From Thioalkalicoccus limnaeus (lineage in GTDB: Bacteria; Pseudomonadota; Gammaproteobacteria; Chromatiales; Chromatiaceae): DNA of 64,000 nucleotides. The position numbers were made by a program, and so were the translations under genes. The notes under the pieces were generated by a model. The model did not search any database and was not told the origin of the DNA. It saw nothing but the letters and a program-made list of their open reading frames with translations. The stretch is from NCBI RefSeq assembly GCF_041197575.1, contig NZ_JBDKXB010000017.1, positions 1-64,000 on the forward strand. The letters are read 5' to 3'. This document shows, one piece after another, positions 43,935 through 52,651 of this stretch (position 1 is its first letter; each line of letters starts with the position of its first letter).

Positions 43935-44915
43935 ATGGAAGACGAAACGACGCTGGCCGAGGCTGCGACCACCGGGTCTGATCTGGAGTCCCCGATGCCG
44001 ATCGGTGCAGCTGAAACTGGGCCAGCCGATGCGCGCGAAGGCCTTCAGGATCCGGAAACGGGCACGCCGGTGGGCGAGGATTCGGCCACCGTCATGCACG
44101 AAACGAGCGCCGATCCCCCAGCCGCCGATAGCCTGGACCTGGTGCCGGGCGAAGGGCCGGAGGCGATCGCGCCAGGCATGGATCCTGCTTCTACCGATCC
44201 ATCGGGGTTGCTCACGCTGCCGGAACAGGCCCATGCCCTGCTGCAGACCGGCGGGCCCGTGATGTACATCCTGGTGGTCTTGTCGGTGCTGGCCTTGACG
44301 ATCCTGTTCGTCAAGCTTTGGCAGTACCTGCGGGTCGCCCCTGGCGCCCGGCGGCCGGTGCGCGAGGCCCTCGACGCATGGCAGGCCGGCCGGCACCAGG
44401 AGGCGATCGCGTGCCTGAACGGCCGGCGCCGCAATCCAATCGTTGCGATCGTGCACACGGCGATGATCGGGCATCGTCAGGGCGCGGAACCGGCGTTATT
44501 GCGCGAGGAGATCGAGCGCCAAGCCGGGCAAGTGCTCGGCCATCTGCGCGGCCACCTGCGCGGACTCGAGTTGATCGCCGCCTTGAGCCCATTGCTCGGG
44601 TTATTGGGGACTGTCATTGGCATGATCGCCGCGTTCCAGGCCCTCGAGATGGCCGGCCATCAGGTCGATCCGGCGGTCCTGTCCGGTGGCATTTGGGTGG
44701 CCCTGTTGACCACTGCGGCCGGTTTGTCGGTCGCGATCCCGGCCGTGGCGGCCCTCAATGGGCTCGAGCGGCTGGTCGACGGCGTGGCGCGCCACATCGA
44801 GGATGCGGTCACACGTGTCTTCACCGCCGATTTGACCCTCTCGGAAGCGCGATCAGGCCACGCGCCGATCCGTCAGGAGCCGGCCCGGCGCCGGGAAGCG
44901 GCGCATGCGACTTGA
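43935..44915 (+). CDS. exbB: ExbB/TolQ proton-channel protein with acidic N-terminus
   Basis: A 326-residue ExbB. The first 90 residues are an acidic, low-complexity tail. TM1 is at about 108-130 (VMYILVVLSVLALTILFVKL), and TM2/TM3 lie around 215-275, with LLGLLGTVIGMIAAF and WVALLTTAAGLSVAIPAVAA, the highly conserved ExbB core. It forms the pentameric channel using proton motive force to drive TonB. It overlaps exbD by 11 bp. The acidic extension is unusual for ExbB, whose extensions are normally Ala/Pro-rich and exported. Confidence 0.9.
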   Translation: MEDETTLAEAATTGSDLESPMPIGAAETGPADAREGLQDPETGTPVGEDSATVMHETSADPPAADSLDLVPGEGPEAIAPGMDPASTDPSGLLTLPEQAHALLQTGGPVMYILVVLSVLALTILFVKLWQYLRVAPGARRPVREALDAWQAGRHQEAIACLNGRRRNPIVAIVHTAMIGHRQGAEPALLREEIERQAGQVLGHLRGHLRGLELIAALSPLLGLLGTVIGMIAAFQALEMAGHQVDPAVLSGGIWVALLTTAAGLSVAIPAVAALNGLERLVDGVARHIEDAVTRVFTADLTLSEARSGHAPIRQEPARRREAAHAT

Positions 44916-45327
44916 TTACGCGCGGCCGCGGCGGCGCTTGATCAGCCTGACACCGCTGATCGACGTCGTCTTCATCCTGCTCGTGTTCTTCATGTTGGCC
45001 TCGAATCTGGTCGAATGGCGGTCGATTGCGTTGAGCGCGCCGGCTACGTCGACCGGCCGCGCGGAGGGCGATGCCTGGCTGTTGCGTGTCCATCCCGAAC
45101 GGCTCGAGGTCAATGGCCGCGAGCTGCCCATGTCGGAGTTGGCCGAGACCGCGACCGAGCGGTTGCGCGAGCATCCCGACCAGCCATTGCTGGTTCAGCC
45201 GGCCTCGATGGCGAGCCTGCAACGGGTCGTCGATGTCGTCGACCGGCTGCATGGCGCCGGCGCGCGCGACATTCGATTGTTGCGCCTGCCTGCCGCGTCC
45301 CAGCGTTCGGGCGAGGAAGCCCGATGA
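44905..45327 (+). CDS. exbD: ExbD/TolR family protein 1
   Basis: A 140-residue ExbD. Basic N-terminus, one membrane helix at about 18-35 (PLIDVVFILLVFFMLAS) with the essential proton-carrying Asp (LIDVVF), and a periplasmic domain. It works inside the ExbB pentamer. It overlaps exbB upstream, and the second ExbD gene downstream as ATGA. Confidence 0.9.
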   Translation: MRLDYARPRRRLISLTPLIDVVFILLVFFMLASNLVEWRSIALSAPATSTGRAEGDAWLLRVHPERLEVNGRELPMSELAETATERLREHPDQPLLVQPASMASLQRVVDVVDRLHGAGARDIRLLRLPAASQRSGEEAR

Positions 45328-45728
45328 AGCTGCTCCACGAACGGCCGCCGCGCGATAACGACGAGCATTTGATCCCGCTGATCAATGTCGTGCTCCTGTT
45401 GCTGATCTTCTTCATGCTGGTTGGTCGGGTCACGCCGCCGGATGAATTGGGGGTTGCGCCGCCGGTGTCGGAAAGCCGGTTGGTCGCGCGGCCGACGGCG
45501 CTGCTGATCCTGGTCGATGTCCAAGGCCGGTTGATCGTCGATGGCGTATCGGTGCGGCCCGAGCGGTTGGCCGCCGAGGTCGCCGAGCGGCTAGCCGAGC
45601 GGCCGCGCGCGGTCCAGGTCAAGGCCGACGCGGAGCTCGAGGCGGCGCGCTTGGTGGAAATCCTGGAGCGGCTGCGCGCGGGAGGCGTCGAGTCGCTCGA
45701 CCTCTTGACAACGGTACGAGACGCATGA
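45324..45728 (+). CDS. ExbD/TolR family protein 2
   Basis: A second, 134-residue ExbD-like protein. The helix PLINVVLLLLIFFMLVGRV has Asn (LINVV) at the position of the usual proton-carrying Asp, so this copy may be a structural partner rather than the proton carrier. Periplasmic domain of normal size follows. Start ATG overlaps the first ExbD stop, and its stop overlaps tonB, both as ATGA. Paired ExbD genes occur in several gammaproteobacterial TonB systems. Confidence 0.88.
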   Translation: MKLLHERPPRDNDEHLIPLINVVLLLLIFFMLVGRVTPPDELGVAPPVSESRLVARPTALLILVDVQGRLIVDGVSVRPERLAAEVAERLAERPRAVQVKADAELEAARLVEILERLRAGGVESLDLLTTVRDA

Positions 45729-46522
45729 GCGAATCGAGGTTCTATCCGTGGCTTCCGGCCCTGGCCCTGGCCCTGATGGCGCATCTGGCGCTGGCCAAGA
45801 TGCTCGACGCGCCGGCGCCAAAACCGGTCGAGGAAACCGGACTGCGTATTGTCCTCGGAGGCGGGGACAGCGGCGGCGTCGGCGAGAACGCGATCGTCGA
45901 ACAAGCCCCTCCGGATGAGGAGCCAGAACAGGAGACCGAAGAGCTGGAGCCGGAACCCGAACCAGAGCCGGAACCCGAGCCGGAACCCGAACCCGAGCCG
46001 GAACCCGAACCCGAGCCCGAGCCGGAACCCGAGCCCGAGCCGGAACCCGAGCCCGTTGTTACGCCGCCGAAGCCGACGCCGCGGGTCGACCCGCCGAAAC
46101 CCAAGCCGCCGGTCGCACAGAAGCCGCCGCCGCGGCCCCCGGTGACCCAACCCAGGGAGCAAGCCGGTGCGCCTGGTCTGGGTGGCGGGCGCTCCGCCGG
46201 TGCCGGGCCGACGCAACCGGATCCGGGCAGCCCGCAGATCAGCAGCTATTACGCCGAACTCGCGGCCTGGCTCGAACGCTACAAGCGTTATCCACCGCGG
46301 GCGCGGCAGCTCCGGCAGGAAGGCGTCGTCACGATGCGCTTCGTCCTCGATCGGTCGGGGCAACTGGTGTCTTATCGGATCGAGAACAGCTCGGGCCACC
46401 AATTCCTCGACGACGCGGCGACCGACTTGCTGCGCCGCGCCGCCCCGATGCCGCGGATCCCGCCCGACATGGACCTCGCGCGGATCGAGATCGTCGTGCC
46501 CATTGCTTATCAGCTGCGTTGA
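45725..46522 (+). CDS. tonB: TonB energy transducer
   Basis: A 265-residue TonB. An N-terminal membrane anchor (about 8-25, WLPALALALMAHLALAKM) has the His of the SxxxH-type helix shared with TonB. A rigid periplasmic spacer includes 18 consecutive Glu-Pro pairs (about residues 75-110) and a Pro/Lys-rich region. The C-terminal domain has YPPRARQLRQEGVVTMRFVL, matching the conserved YP...G.V motif. It carries energy from ExbBD to outer-membrane receptors. Confidence 0.92.
   Translation: MSESRFYPWLPALALALMAHLALAKMLDAPAPKPVEETGLRIVLGGGDSGGVGENAIVEQAPPDEEPEQETEELEPEPEPEPEPEPEPEPEPEPEPEPEPEPEPEPEPEPVVTPPKPTPRVDPPKPKPPVAQKPPPRPPVTQPREQAGAPGLGGGRSAGAGPTQPDPGSPQISSYYAELAAWLERYKRYPPRARQLRQEGVVTMRFVLDRSGQLVSYRIENSSGHQFLDDAATDLLRRAAPMPRIPPDMDLARIEIVVPIAYQLR
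45947..46054 (+). repeat. tonB: Glu-Pro codon repeat in tonB
   Basis: 108 bp encode 18 uninterrupted Glu-Pro pairs by near-repeats of GAGCCGGAACCC. The spacer length is set by repeat number, so slippage could change TonB reach across the periplasm. Confidence 0.95.
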
Positions 46523-46697
46523 GTCGGGCATTCGACCTTGGATCATCGATTCCGCCGGATCGATCAGGGCAGTCCGTCGTGGCGTGCGTGCCAGGAGCCT
46601 CAGTCATGGCCTTGCTGGCGAGCCTTCGCGAGAACGCCGTTGTCCGTTGAGCGCGCCGAGTCTAGCCGGGCGCGGCGACGCACCCCGGACCAACCGC

Positions 46698-46868
46698 GAG
46701 CGCCTGCCGGATGAAACCCTAAAGGACCTGATCGAGCATTTCTCGACCCAAACGCTGTCGGTCGCCAACGTGCCCGAGGACGAACTCCCCAACGCCTACG
46801 AATTCCTGATCAAGAAGTTCGCCGACGACTCGGGTCGCACGGGGCCGAGTTCTACACCAACCCACACG
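46698..46868 (+). pseudogene. hsdM: HsdM (type I methyltransferase) fragment
   Basis: About 45 residues match the N-terminal region of type I restriction methyltransferase HsdM: RLPDETLKDLIEHFSTQTLS, then VANVPEDELPNAYEFLIKKF and ADDSGRT. A frameshift near 46838 moves the continuation AEFYTNPHG to another frame. No start codon, SAM-binding NPPF region or hsdS/hsdR gene is nearby. It is a relic of a restriction system. Confidence 0.75.
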
Positions 46869-46880
46869 GGGGTGCTGCCT

Positions 46881-47990
46881 ATGCGTCATGCGTACCCACG
46901 CGGATGGCTGGTGGCCTGGCTGGCGATCATCTGGCTGGTAGGCTGGACCGCGCTCGGTCTCGCGGCGGCAGCCCAGGATGAGATCGCCGAGGCGATCCAG
47001 GCCCGCTATGAGGCCGAGCTCTTCAGGTTGCCGGTGGGTAATCAGCGTCACTACGCCCAGCGGCTCTACCGCATGACCGGCGACGTGCGCTACGTGCCGC
47101 TGACCGAGAGCCATGCCGAACGGCTGATAAGGCGCCTCGACGAGGCGCTCGACGGGTTGTCCGAGCAAGACGATTATGGCTTGCGGCGCAGCCAGGCCCT
47201 GCTCGATATCTATCCGACGCGCACCGCCAAGCAGCGTGCCCGGCGCCAGATGTTCGCCGACTGGGGCGAGATGATCTTCGCACGCCGCCTGCTGTTCTCG
47301 CTGGTGCAACTCGACTACTACGGGTTGCTCGACACTCCGCGGCTGGCCGGTCACGAACAGGCTCTCGCGTACCTGGGACAGGTCGATTTCGCGTCGTTCC
47401 TGACCGACCCCTCCGTACTTTCAGTGTACGCCGCCCAGGTGGCCAACATCGCCCACTACCTTCATCAACTGGACATCGTCGATCTGCGCGATGAGGTGGT
47501 CACGGCCTTTCGCGAGCACTATGCACCGGCCCGGGTCGCTGCGCTGGACGTCGCCGACTACCGCAACCGCCTTTACGGCATGACCCACTTCGTGATCGCC
47601 GACAGCCGCTACTATCAGCGCGAGGTCAGCGCCACCGACCACGCCTGGATCCTCGACGCCTTCGCCGCCGAGTTGCCGCGCATCCTGCGCGACGCCACCG
47701 CGGACATCATGGCCGAGGTCGGGATCAGTTTCCTGCTGGCCGGCGAGGCGGATCACCCGGCCGTGGCGCGACTGCGCGAGGCGATCGTCGCAGCCTACGA
47801 CCCTCGGACGAGGATGATTCCCGCCACCGACGGCTCGACCGATCTTGCCCGAGGTCAGCATCGCAATGTGTTGGCGATCATGCTGCTGCGCTGGCCAACG
47901 CAGCTGAAACCGGGCCCCGATCTGCGCGAAGCCCTAAGCGAGACGCCGCCGGCCGGCCGCTCGCCGTCAGATTTAGAATTCTTCAAATAG
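46881..47990 (+). CDS. Exported protein of unknown function
   Basis: A 369-residue protein with a clear signal peptide (about residues 1-32, WLVAWLAIIWLVGWTALGLA, then AAAQ). The mature part is mostly helical and rich in Arg, Tyr and Leu (HYAQRLYRMTGDVRYVPLTE, RQMFADWGEMIFARRLLFSL). It may belong to DUF3541, but I am not sure. The ATG at 46881 has GGGGGTG upstream; the long open frame before it is the HsdM relic and tonB shadow. Enclosed between TonB machinery and acetate permease; link to either is unclear. Confidence 0.75.
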   Translation: MRHAYPRGWLVAWLAIIWLVGWTALGLAAAAQDEIAEAIQARYEAELFRLPVGNQRHYAQRLYRMTGDVRYVPLTESHAERLIRRLDEALDGLSEQDDYGLRRSQALLDIYPTRTAKQRARRQMFADWGEMIFARRLLFSLVQLDYYGLLDTPRLAGHEQALAYLGQVDFASFLTDPSVLSVYAAQVANIAHYLHQLDIVDLRDEVVTAFREHYAPARVAALDVADYRNRLYGMTHFVIADSRYYQREVSATDHAWILDAFAAELPRILRDATADIMAEVGISFLLAGEADHPAVARLREAIVAAYDPRTRMIPATDGSTDLARGQHRNVLAIMLLRWPTQLKPGPDLREALSETPPAGRSPSDLEFFK

Positions 47991-48228
47991 ATAGAAAGAA
48001 TGAATGGATCGTTGACGCAGCCTCGCCGGACCAACAGAATCCCGCGCCTACCGAGCCCGGCGATCGCCTGATCGAGTCATCTCATCGGGGCACTGTGTCC
48101 CCTGTCCGCCGCGACCTCCCGGGTACCGTAGGTCCGGCTCTCATGTGCCGTTTTTTCGATGTCGATCGCTGGTGTTGGCTGCGGTACGCGTCGGACGATC
48201 AAAAACAACCGCCTTCAAAGGTATCCTT

Positions 48229-48537
48229 ATGAAGCAACACACGGTCGATGCCATTACGGCGCATCCGCGTTACCAGGAGCTGATCCGCGCGCGCAAGCGC
48301 TTCGCTTGGTCCCTGACTGCGGCCATCCTGTCGATCTATTACGGGTTCATCTTCGTCGTTGCCTTCTGGCCGGATTGGCTGGCCGTTCCGGTAGCCGAGG
48401 GCTGGACCATGACCGTCGGCATCCCGGTCGGCATCCTGGTCATCTCGAGTGCCTTCATCCTCACAGGCGTGTACGTGGCCCGTGCGAACGGCCAGTTCGA
48501 TCGTCTGACCAAAGAGATCCAGGAGGATTTCGAATGA
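48229..48537 (+). CDS. DUF485 membrane protein
   Basis: A 102-residue protein with two membrane helices (about 25-48, RFAWSLTAAILSIYYGFIFV; and 62-85, GIPVGILVISSAFILTGVYV). DUF485 proteins (YjcH type) are the constant small partner encoded upstream of ActP. Its stop overlaps the actP start as ATGA. It may help assemble or regulate the permease. Confidence 0.92.
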   Translation: MKQHTVDAITAHPRYQELIRARKRFAWSLTAAILSIYYGFIFVVAFWPDWLAVPVAEGWTMTVGIPVGILVISSAFILTGVYVARANGQFDRLTKEIQEDFE

Positions 48538-50267
48538 CACGTCTCGCAGTGTGGGGTGTACTGGCCATTCTCCTGGTCCCATTCGGACTGGCCGCTGCGC
48601 CCGCCTTGAGTGGCACGGTCGTTCAGAGCGGCGTGAACACGACGGCCATCATGATGTTCATGGTCTTCGTCACGGCGACCCTGGGCATCACCTACTGGGC
48701 GTCGAAGAGGACGCGTACGGCAAGTGACTTCTACACCGCCGGTGGCGGGATTTCCGGCAGAAAGAACGGCCTGGCCATCGCCGGCGACTACATGTCCGCG
48801 GCTTCGTTTCTGGGTATCTCCGGCCTGGTGTTCGCATCCGGTTACGATGGCCTGATCTACTCCATCGGCTTCCTGGTCGGTTGGCCCGTGATCATGTTCT
48901 TGATCGCCGAACAGATCCGCAATCTCGGGAAATACACCTTCTCCGACGTGACCTCGTACCGCTTCGGTCAGACCCAGATTCGCACCATGGCGGCCATCTC
49001 GTCGTTGGTCGTGGTTGCGTTCTACCTGATCGCCCAGATGGTCGGTGCGGGCAAGCTGATTCAGTTGCTGTTCGGGCTGGACTACTGGATGGCGGTCGTT
49101 TCCGTCGGAGTGCTGATGATGACCTACGTCATCTTCGGCGGGATGACGGCCACGACTTGGGTGCAGATCATCAAGGCCGTCTTGCTGCTCTCGGGCGCGA
49201 CCTTCATGGCCGTGGCCGCGCTTGCTGCCTTCAACTTCTCCCCCGAGGAGATGTTCAGGCAGGCCGTAGAGGTGAGCCCCAAGGGCGACGCCATCATGGG
49301 CCCCGGCTCGCTGCTGAACGATCCGATCAACGCCATCTCGCTGGGTCTGGCCCTGATGTTCGGTACCGCCGGTCTGCCGCACATCCTGATGCGGTTCTTC
49401 ACCGTGCCGAATGCCAAGGAGGCGCGCAAGTCGGTCTTCTACGCGACCGGCTTCATCGGTTATTTCTACATCTTGACCTTCATCATCGGCTTCGCCGCGA
49501 TCGTGCTGCTGGCGCAGAATCCGCAATTCTTCAAGCCCGAAGCGCTGGCTGCGGATGGCACCGTGCTTAAGGATCAGTTGATCAGTGGCCTGGCGGGCGG
49601 CACCAACATGGTGGCCATCAACCTGGCCGAGGCGGTCGGCGGAAACCTGTTCCTCGGCTTCATTTCGGCCGTCGCCTTTGCGACCATCCTCGCCGTGGTC
49701 GCCGGTCTGACGCTGGCCGGCGCCTCTGCGATCTCGCACGACCTGTACGCCAACGTGATCGCGCGCGGTCACAGCAACGAGGCGACCGAGATCCGCGTGT
49801 CGCGGATCGCGACCCTCGTGCTCGGTTTGGTCGCCATCGGTCTGGGTATCGCGTTCGAATCCCAGAACGTCGCCTTCATGGTCGGTCTGGCCTTCGCGAT
49901 CGCCGCGAGTGCGAACTTCCCCGTGCTGGTGGCCTCGATCTTCTGGGGCAAGATGACGACGCGCGGTGCGATGATCGGTGGTTTCGCCGGACTCGTAAGC
50001 GCGGTCGGCCTGACGATCCTCTCCAAAGCCGTGTGGGGTGACGTGCTTGGCTTCACGGCGATCAACGAGGAGGGCGTTGCGGTTCCGGTCGGGCTGATCC
50101 CGCTCGACAACCCGGCGATCATCTCGATCCCGATTGCCTTCTTCTGCATCTGGTTCTTCTCGGTCTTCGATAAGTCCGAGCGAGCCAAGACCGATCGGGC
50201 CGCCTATTTCGCCCAGCGCATCCGTTGCGAAACCGGTATCGGTGCGGAGGGTGCGGCCAACCACTGA
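48534..50267 (+). CDS. actP: Cation/acetate symporter
   Basis: A 577-residue sodium:solute symporter (SSS family) of the ActP type, importing acetate or related short carboxylates with a cation. Starts with a signal-like hydrophobic stretch as ActP does, then 13 or so helices; conserved blocks include TASDFYTAGGGISGRKNGLA, AGDYMSAASFLGISG, and GTAGLPHILMRFFTVPNAKE, the SSS signature. The ATG at 48534 overlaps DUF485. A strong GC hairpin follows the stop. Confidence 0.93.
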   Translation: MTRLAVWGVLAILLVPFGLAAAPALSGTVVQSGVNTTAIMMFMVFVTATLGITYWASKRTRTASDFYTAGGGISGRKNGLAIAGDYMSAASFLGISGLVFASGYDGLIYSIGFLVGWPVIMFLIAEQIRNLGKYTFSDVTSYRFGQTQIRTMAAISSLVVVAFYLIAQMVGAGKLIQLLFGLDYWMAVVSVGVLMMTYVIFGGMTATTWVQIIKAVLLLSGATFMAVAALAAFNFSPEEMFRQAVEVSPKGDAIMGPGSLLNDPINAISLGLALMFGTAGLPHILMRFFTVPNAKEARKSVFYATGFIGYFYILTFIIGFAAIVLLAQNPQFFKPEALAADGTVLKDQLISGLAGGTNMVAINLAEAVGGNLFLGFISAVAFATILAVVAGLTLAGASAISHDLYANVIARGHSNEATEIRVSRIATLVLGLVAIGLGIAFESQNVAFMVGLAFAIAASANFPVLVASIFWGKMTTRGAMIGGFAGLVSAVGLTILSKAVWGDVLGFTAINEEGVAVPVGLIPLDNPAIISIPIAFFCIWFFSVFDKSERAKTDRAAYFAQRIRCETGIGAEGAANH

Positions 50268-50282
50268 GGCCTGACGCGATCC

Positions 50283-50305
50283 CGCCCCCCGCTCCGCGGG
50301 GGGCG
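50283..50305 (+). terminator. Strong hairpin after actP
   Basis: Perfect 10-bp stem CGCCCCCCGC / GCGGGGGGCG with a TCC loop, 15 nt past the actP stop. No T-run follows. It probably ends the actP transcript. Confidence 0.7.
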
Positions 50306-50612
50306 TCGCACCCGAACCCTTCGCGGCGACCCGCCCCGGGCATCGCCCTGCGATACCCTGGACCTCTCCTCGGAAACCTTCAGTAGCTCATGACGCCTGC
50401 ACTTCGGTGCCACACAGGCCCCGTGGTGCTGTGCGCCAGGCGCTTCGATCCTGCGACGTCCGAAATCTTCGATGCACCGTGTCGATAGCGCCTTGTGACG
50501 CCATCGTCGTGCGGCTGGTTGGCGCCTGCTCGGATCGTAGCGGGGGTTGCCGCAGGACACGGCGATGATGGTGGCCGTCGCATCGAGGAAGCGGGACCGA
50601 CCTCCTCGGACA

Positions 50613-51725
50613 TCAGTGATCGCCCAACAGCTTTTCCGCCAGGGAACGGCCGCCCGATGTGAGGCGTAGTCGTCCATCTTCCAGCGTGATGGAATCCCGC
50701 TCGATGGCCTGGTTGATGACGCTTTCGGCAAAGGACAGGTCCCAGGAGAAATGATCCTGCAGGTGATCCGCGTGGCACTCCCATTCTGCCTCGGGCAACC
50801 GCTCGTGCTGGAGCAGATGAATGAGTAGCGCCCTTCTGGCAAAGGACCAGCGCTGTTTCCGCCTCGATCGTTGCTGCGCGACGTACCCGTGAACCGGGGC
50901 GAACAGAAACGCGGCGGTGAAGCAGACGCCCACCATGGTTGCCATGCTGCCGGCAATGGACGCATCCAGCCAGTGCGCAAGCCAGTAGCCGGAAATGGCG
51001 CAGGCGACGCCCAGCGCGACGCTCAACACGAGCGTTGTACCAAGCCGGTCGGTGAGCAGTCGCGCCGCGGCGGGTGGGCCAACGATAAGGGCTACCACCA
51101 GAATGGCGCCGACCGCATCGAAGGCCGCCACCGCCGTGAGCGAGACCAATCCCATCAACAGGTAGTGAAGAGCGACGGGGGCGAACCCAAGGGTCGATGC
51201 GAGCGCGGCATCGAAGGTAGCCAGCTTCAGCTCCTTGTAGAAGAGCAGGATGAAAACCAGGTTCATCAATCCAATCGCGCCCATCGCGTACAGGCCCTGG
51301 GGGCCGAGATCGACCCCGGCAATCTCGAGTCGGTTGAAGGGTGCGAACGCGAGCTCGCCCAGCAAGACGGCGTCCAGATCGAGGTGGATATCCCCGGCAT
51401 ACCGCGCAATCAAGATGACGCCGATGCTGAAAAGAGCGGGGAAAACGAGTCCGATGGCCGTGTCTTCCCTCACGAGGCCGGAGCGAGTAAGCACTTCCAC
51501 GAGCACGACGGTGATGAGTCCCATCAGGGCCGCTCCCACGATCAGGAGCGGCGAGTTCAGGTTCCCGACGATCAAGAAGGCGATCACGATGCCTGGCAAG
51601 ATGGCGTGACTGATGGCATCGCTCATCATGGCCATACCGCGGAGCACCAGATAAACGCCGGGTAGCGCGCAGGCGGCCGCCACCACGATGGCCACCAGTT
51701 GTATCTCGATTTGCGTGATGGTCAA
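50613..51725 (-). CDS. Metal ABC permease with C-terminal winged helix
   Basis: A 370-residue ABC-3 (TroC/TroD, SitC/D type) permease. About nine membrane helices in residues 1-280, with the family motif RGMAMMSDAISHAILPGI near the start. Residues about 290-370 form a soluble tail that reads like a winged-helix DtxR-type domain (LIHLLQHERLPEAEWECHAD, SVINQAIERDSITLEDGRL). Such fusions exist among manganese permeases. Last gene of the importer operon; its ATG overlaps the end of the other permease gene as ATGA. Confidence 0.88.
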   Translation of the reverse strand: MTITQIEIQLVAIVVAAACALPGVYLVLRGMAMMSDAISHAILPGIVIAFLIVGNLNSPLLIVGAALMGLITVVLVEVLTRSGLVREDTAIGLVFPALFSIGVILIARYAGDIHLDLDAVLLGELAFAPFNRLEIAGVDLGPQGLYAMGAIGLMNLVFILLFYKELKLATFDAALASTLGFAPVALHYLLMGLVSLTAVAAFDAVGAILVVALIVGPPAAARLLTDRLGTTLVLSVALGVACAISGYWLAHWLDASIAGSMATMVGVCFTAAFLFAPVHGYVAQQRSRRKQRWSFARRALLIHLLQHERLPEAEWECHADHLQDHFSWDLSFAESVINQAIERDSITLEDGRLRLTSGGRSLAEKLLGDH

Positions 51726-52651
51726 CGGGGCGGCTCCCCGTCCATCATGTCCGCCTTTGCGTCGGTCAGCTCGCCGGCAACTCTACGGCGCCAGACGATG
51801 CCACGTGCCGGCGCAAACAGCAGCGAGAAGGCGACGATCAGGCTGACGGCCATGACGATCGTCGGCCCGGTCGGTAGGTTGGCGAAGGCGCTGCTGACAA
51901 GCGTGCCCGAAACGCCGGCAAGCACGCCGAACAGCGCGGACAGACCGACCATCGTACTGAGACGATTGGTCCACTGCCGGGCCGCTGCCGCCGGGGCGAT
52001 CAGCATGGCGCTCATCAAGACGACACCGACCGTCTGCAGACCGATCGCAATCGCGACCGCGATCAGGGTCATCAAGAGCACATCGAGCGCGCGCATCGGA
52101 AGACCCAGGGTTCTGCCGAAGGCGGGGTCGAAGGACAGCAGCTTGAACTCCTTCCAGAAGAGCCCGATCCCCGCCAGCGCGATCGAACCGAGGAAGGCCA
52201 TCGTCCACACATCCTCGGTGACCAGTGTGGCAGCCTGCCCGAACAGAAAGGTGTCGAGTCCGGCCTGTCGGGCGCCGGCTGTCTGTTGAAGATAGGTCAA
52301 CAAAAGAAGCCCGATGCCGAAGAATACCGTTAGAACGAGGCCGAGTGCGGTGTCGTATTTCACGCGTCGGTTCTGCGTCACGGCCATGACGCAGATCGTG
52401 GCGAGCCATCCGGCAGCCAAAGCCCCGAGCAGGAGCACGAGCGTCACACGGCTGCCCGTGATCAGAAAGGCGAGCGCGATTCCCGGAAGCGCCGCGTGTG
52501 AAATGGCATCGCCGATGAGGCTTTGCCCGCGTAAGACGGCATAGGTACCCAAGGCGCCACTCACGAGTCCAAGCACGGTGGAACCCAAGGCGACGGTGCG
52601 CAGGGTGTAATCAGCGAAAAGGGGTTGTACGAGATTGGACAAGACCTCCAT
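51722..52651 (-). CDS. Metal ABC permease
   Basis: A 309-residue ABC-3 family permease. Helices include VLRGQSLIGDAISHAALPGI (signature), the coupling region RVKYDTALGLVLTVFFGIGL, and FDPAFGRTLGLPMRALDVLL. The start at 52651 overlaps the ATPase stop as TGATG; the longer open frame upstream is a shadow of the ATPase gene. It pairs with the neighbouring permease to form a heterodimeric channel. Confidence 0.9.
   Translation of the reverse strand: MEVLSNLVQPLFADYTLRTVALGSTVLGLVSGALGTYAVLRGQSLIGDAISHAALPGIALAFLITGSRVTLVLLLGALAAGWLATICVMAVTQNRRVKYDTALGLVLTVFFGIGLLLLTYLQQTAGARQAGLDTFLFGQAATLVTEDVWTMAFLGSIALAGIGLFWKEFKLLSFDPAFGRTLGLPMRALDVLLMTLIAVAIAIGLQTVGVVLMSAMLIAPAAAARQWTNRLSTMVGLSALFGVLAGVSGTLVSSAFANLPTGPTIVMAVSLIVAFSLLFAPARGIVWRRRVAGELTDAKADMMDGEPPR

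Noticed and set aside
45110..46546. 478-codon open frame antisense to exbD/tonB
   Set aside because: Created by the Glu-Pro codon repeat and high GC; no similarity.
48339..50264. 641-codon open frame antisense to actP
   Set aside because: Shadow of a strongly conserved symporter gene, with a His/Asp/Arg-rich composition typical of antisense frames.
50204..50980. 258-codon minus-strand frame between actP and the permease
   Set aside because: It overlaps the end of actP and the permease gene in another frame and has no family likeness.
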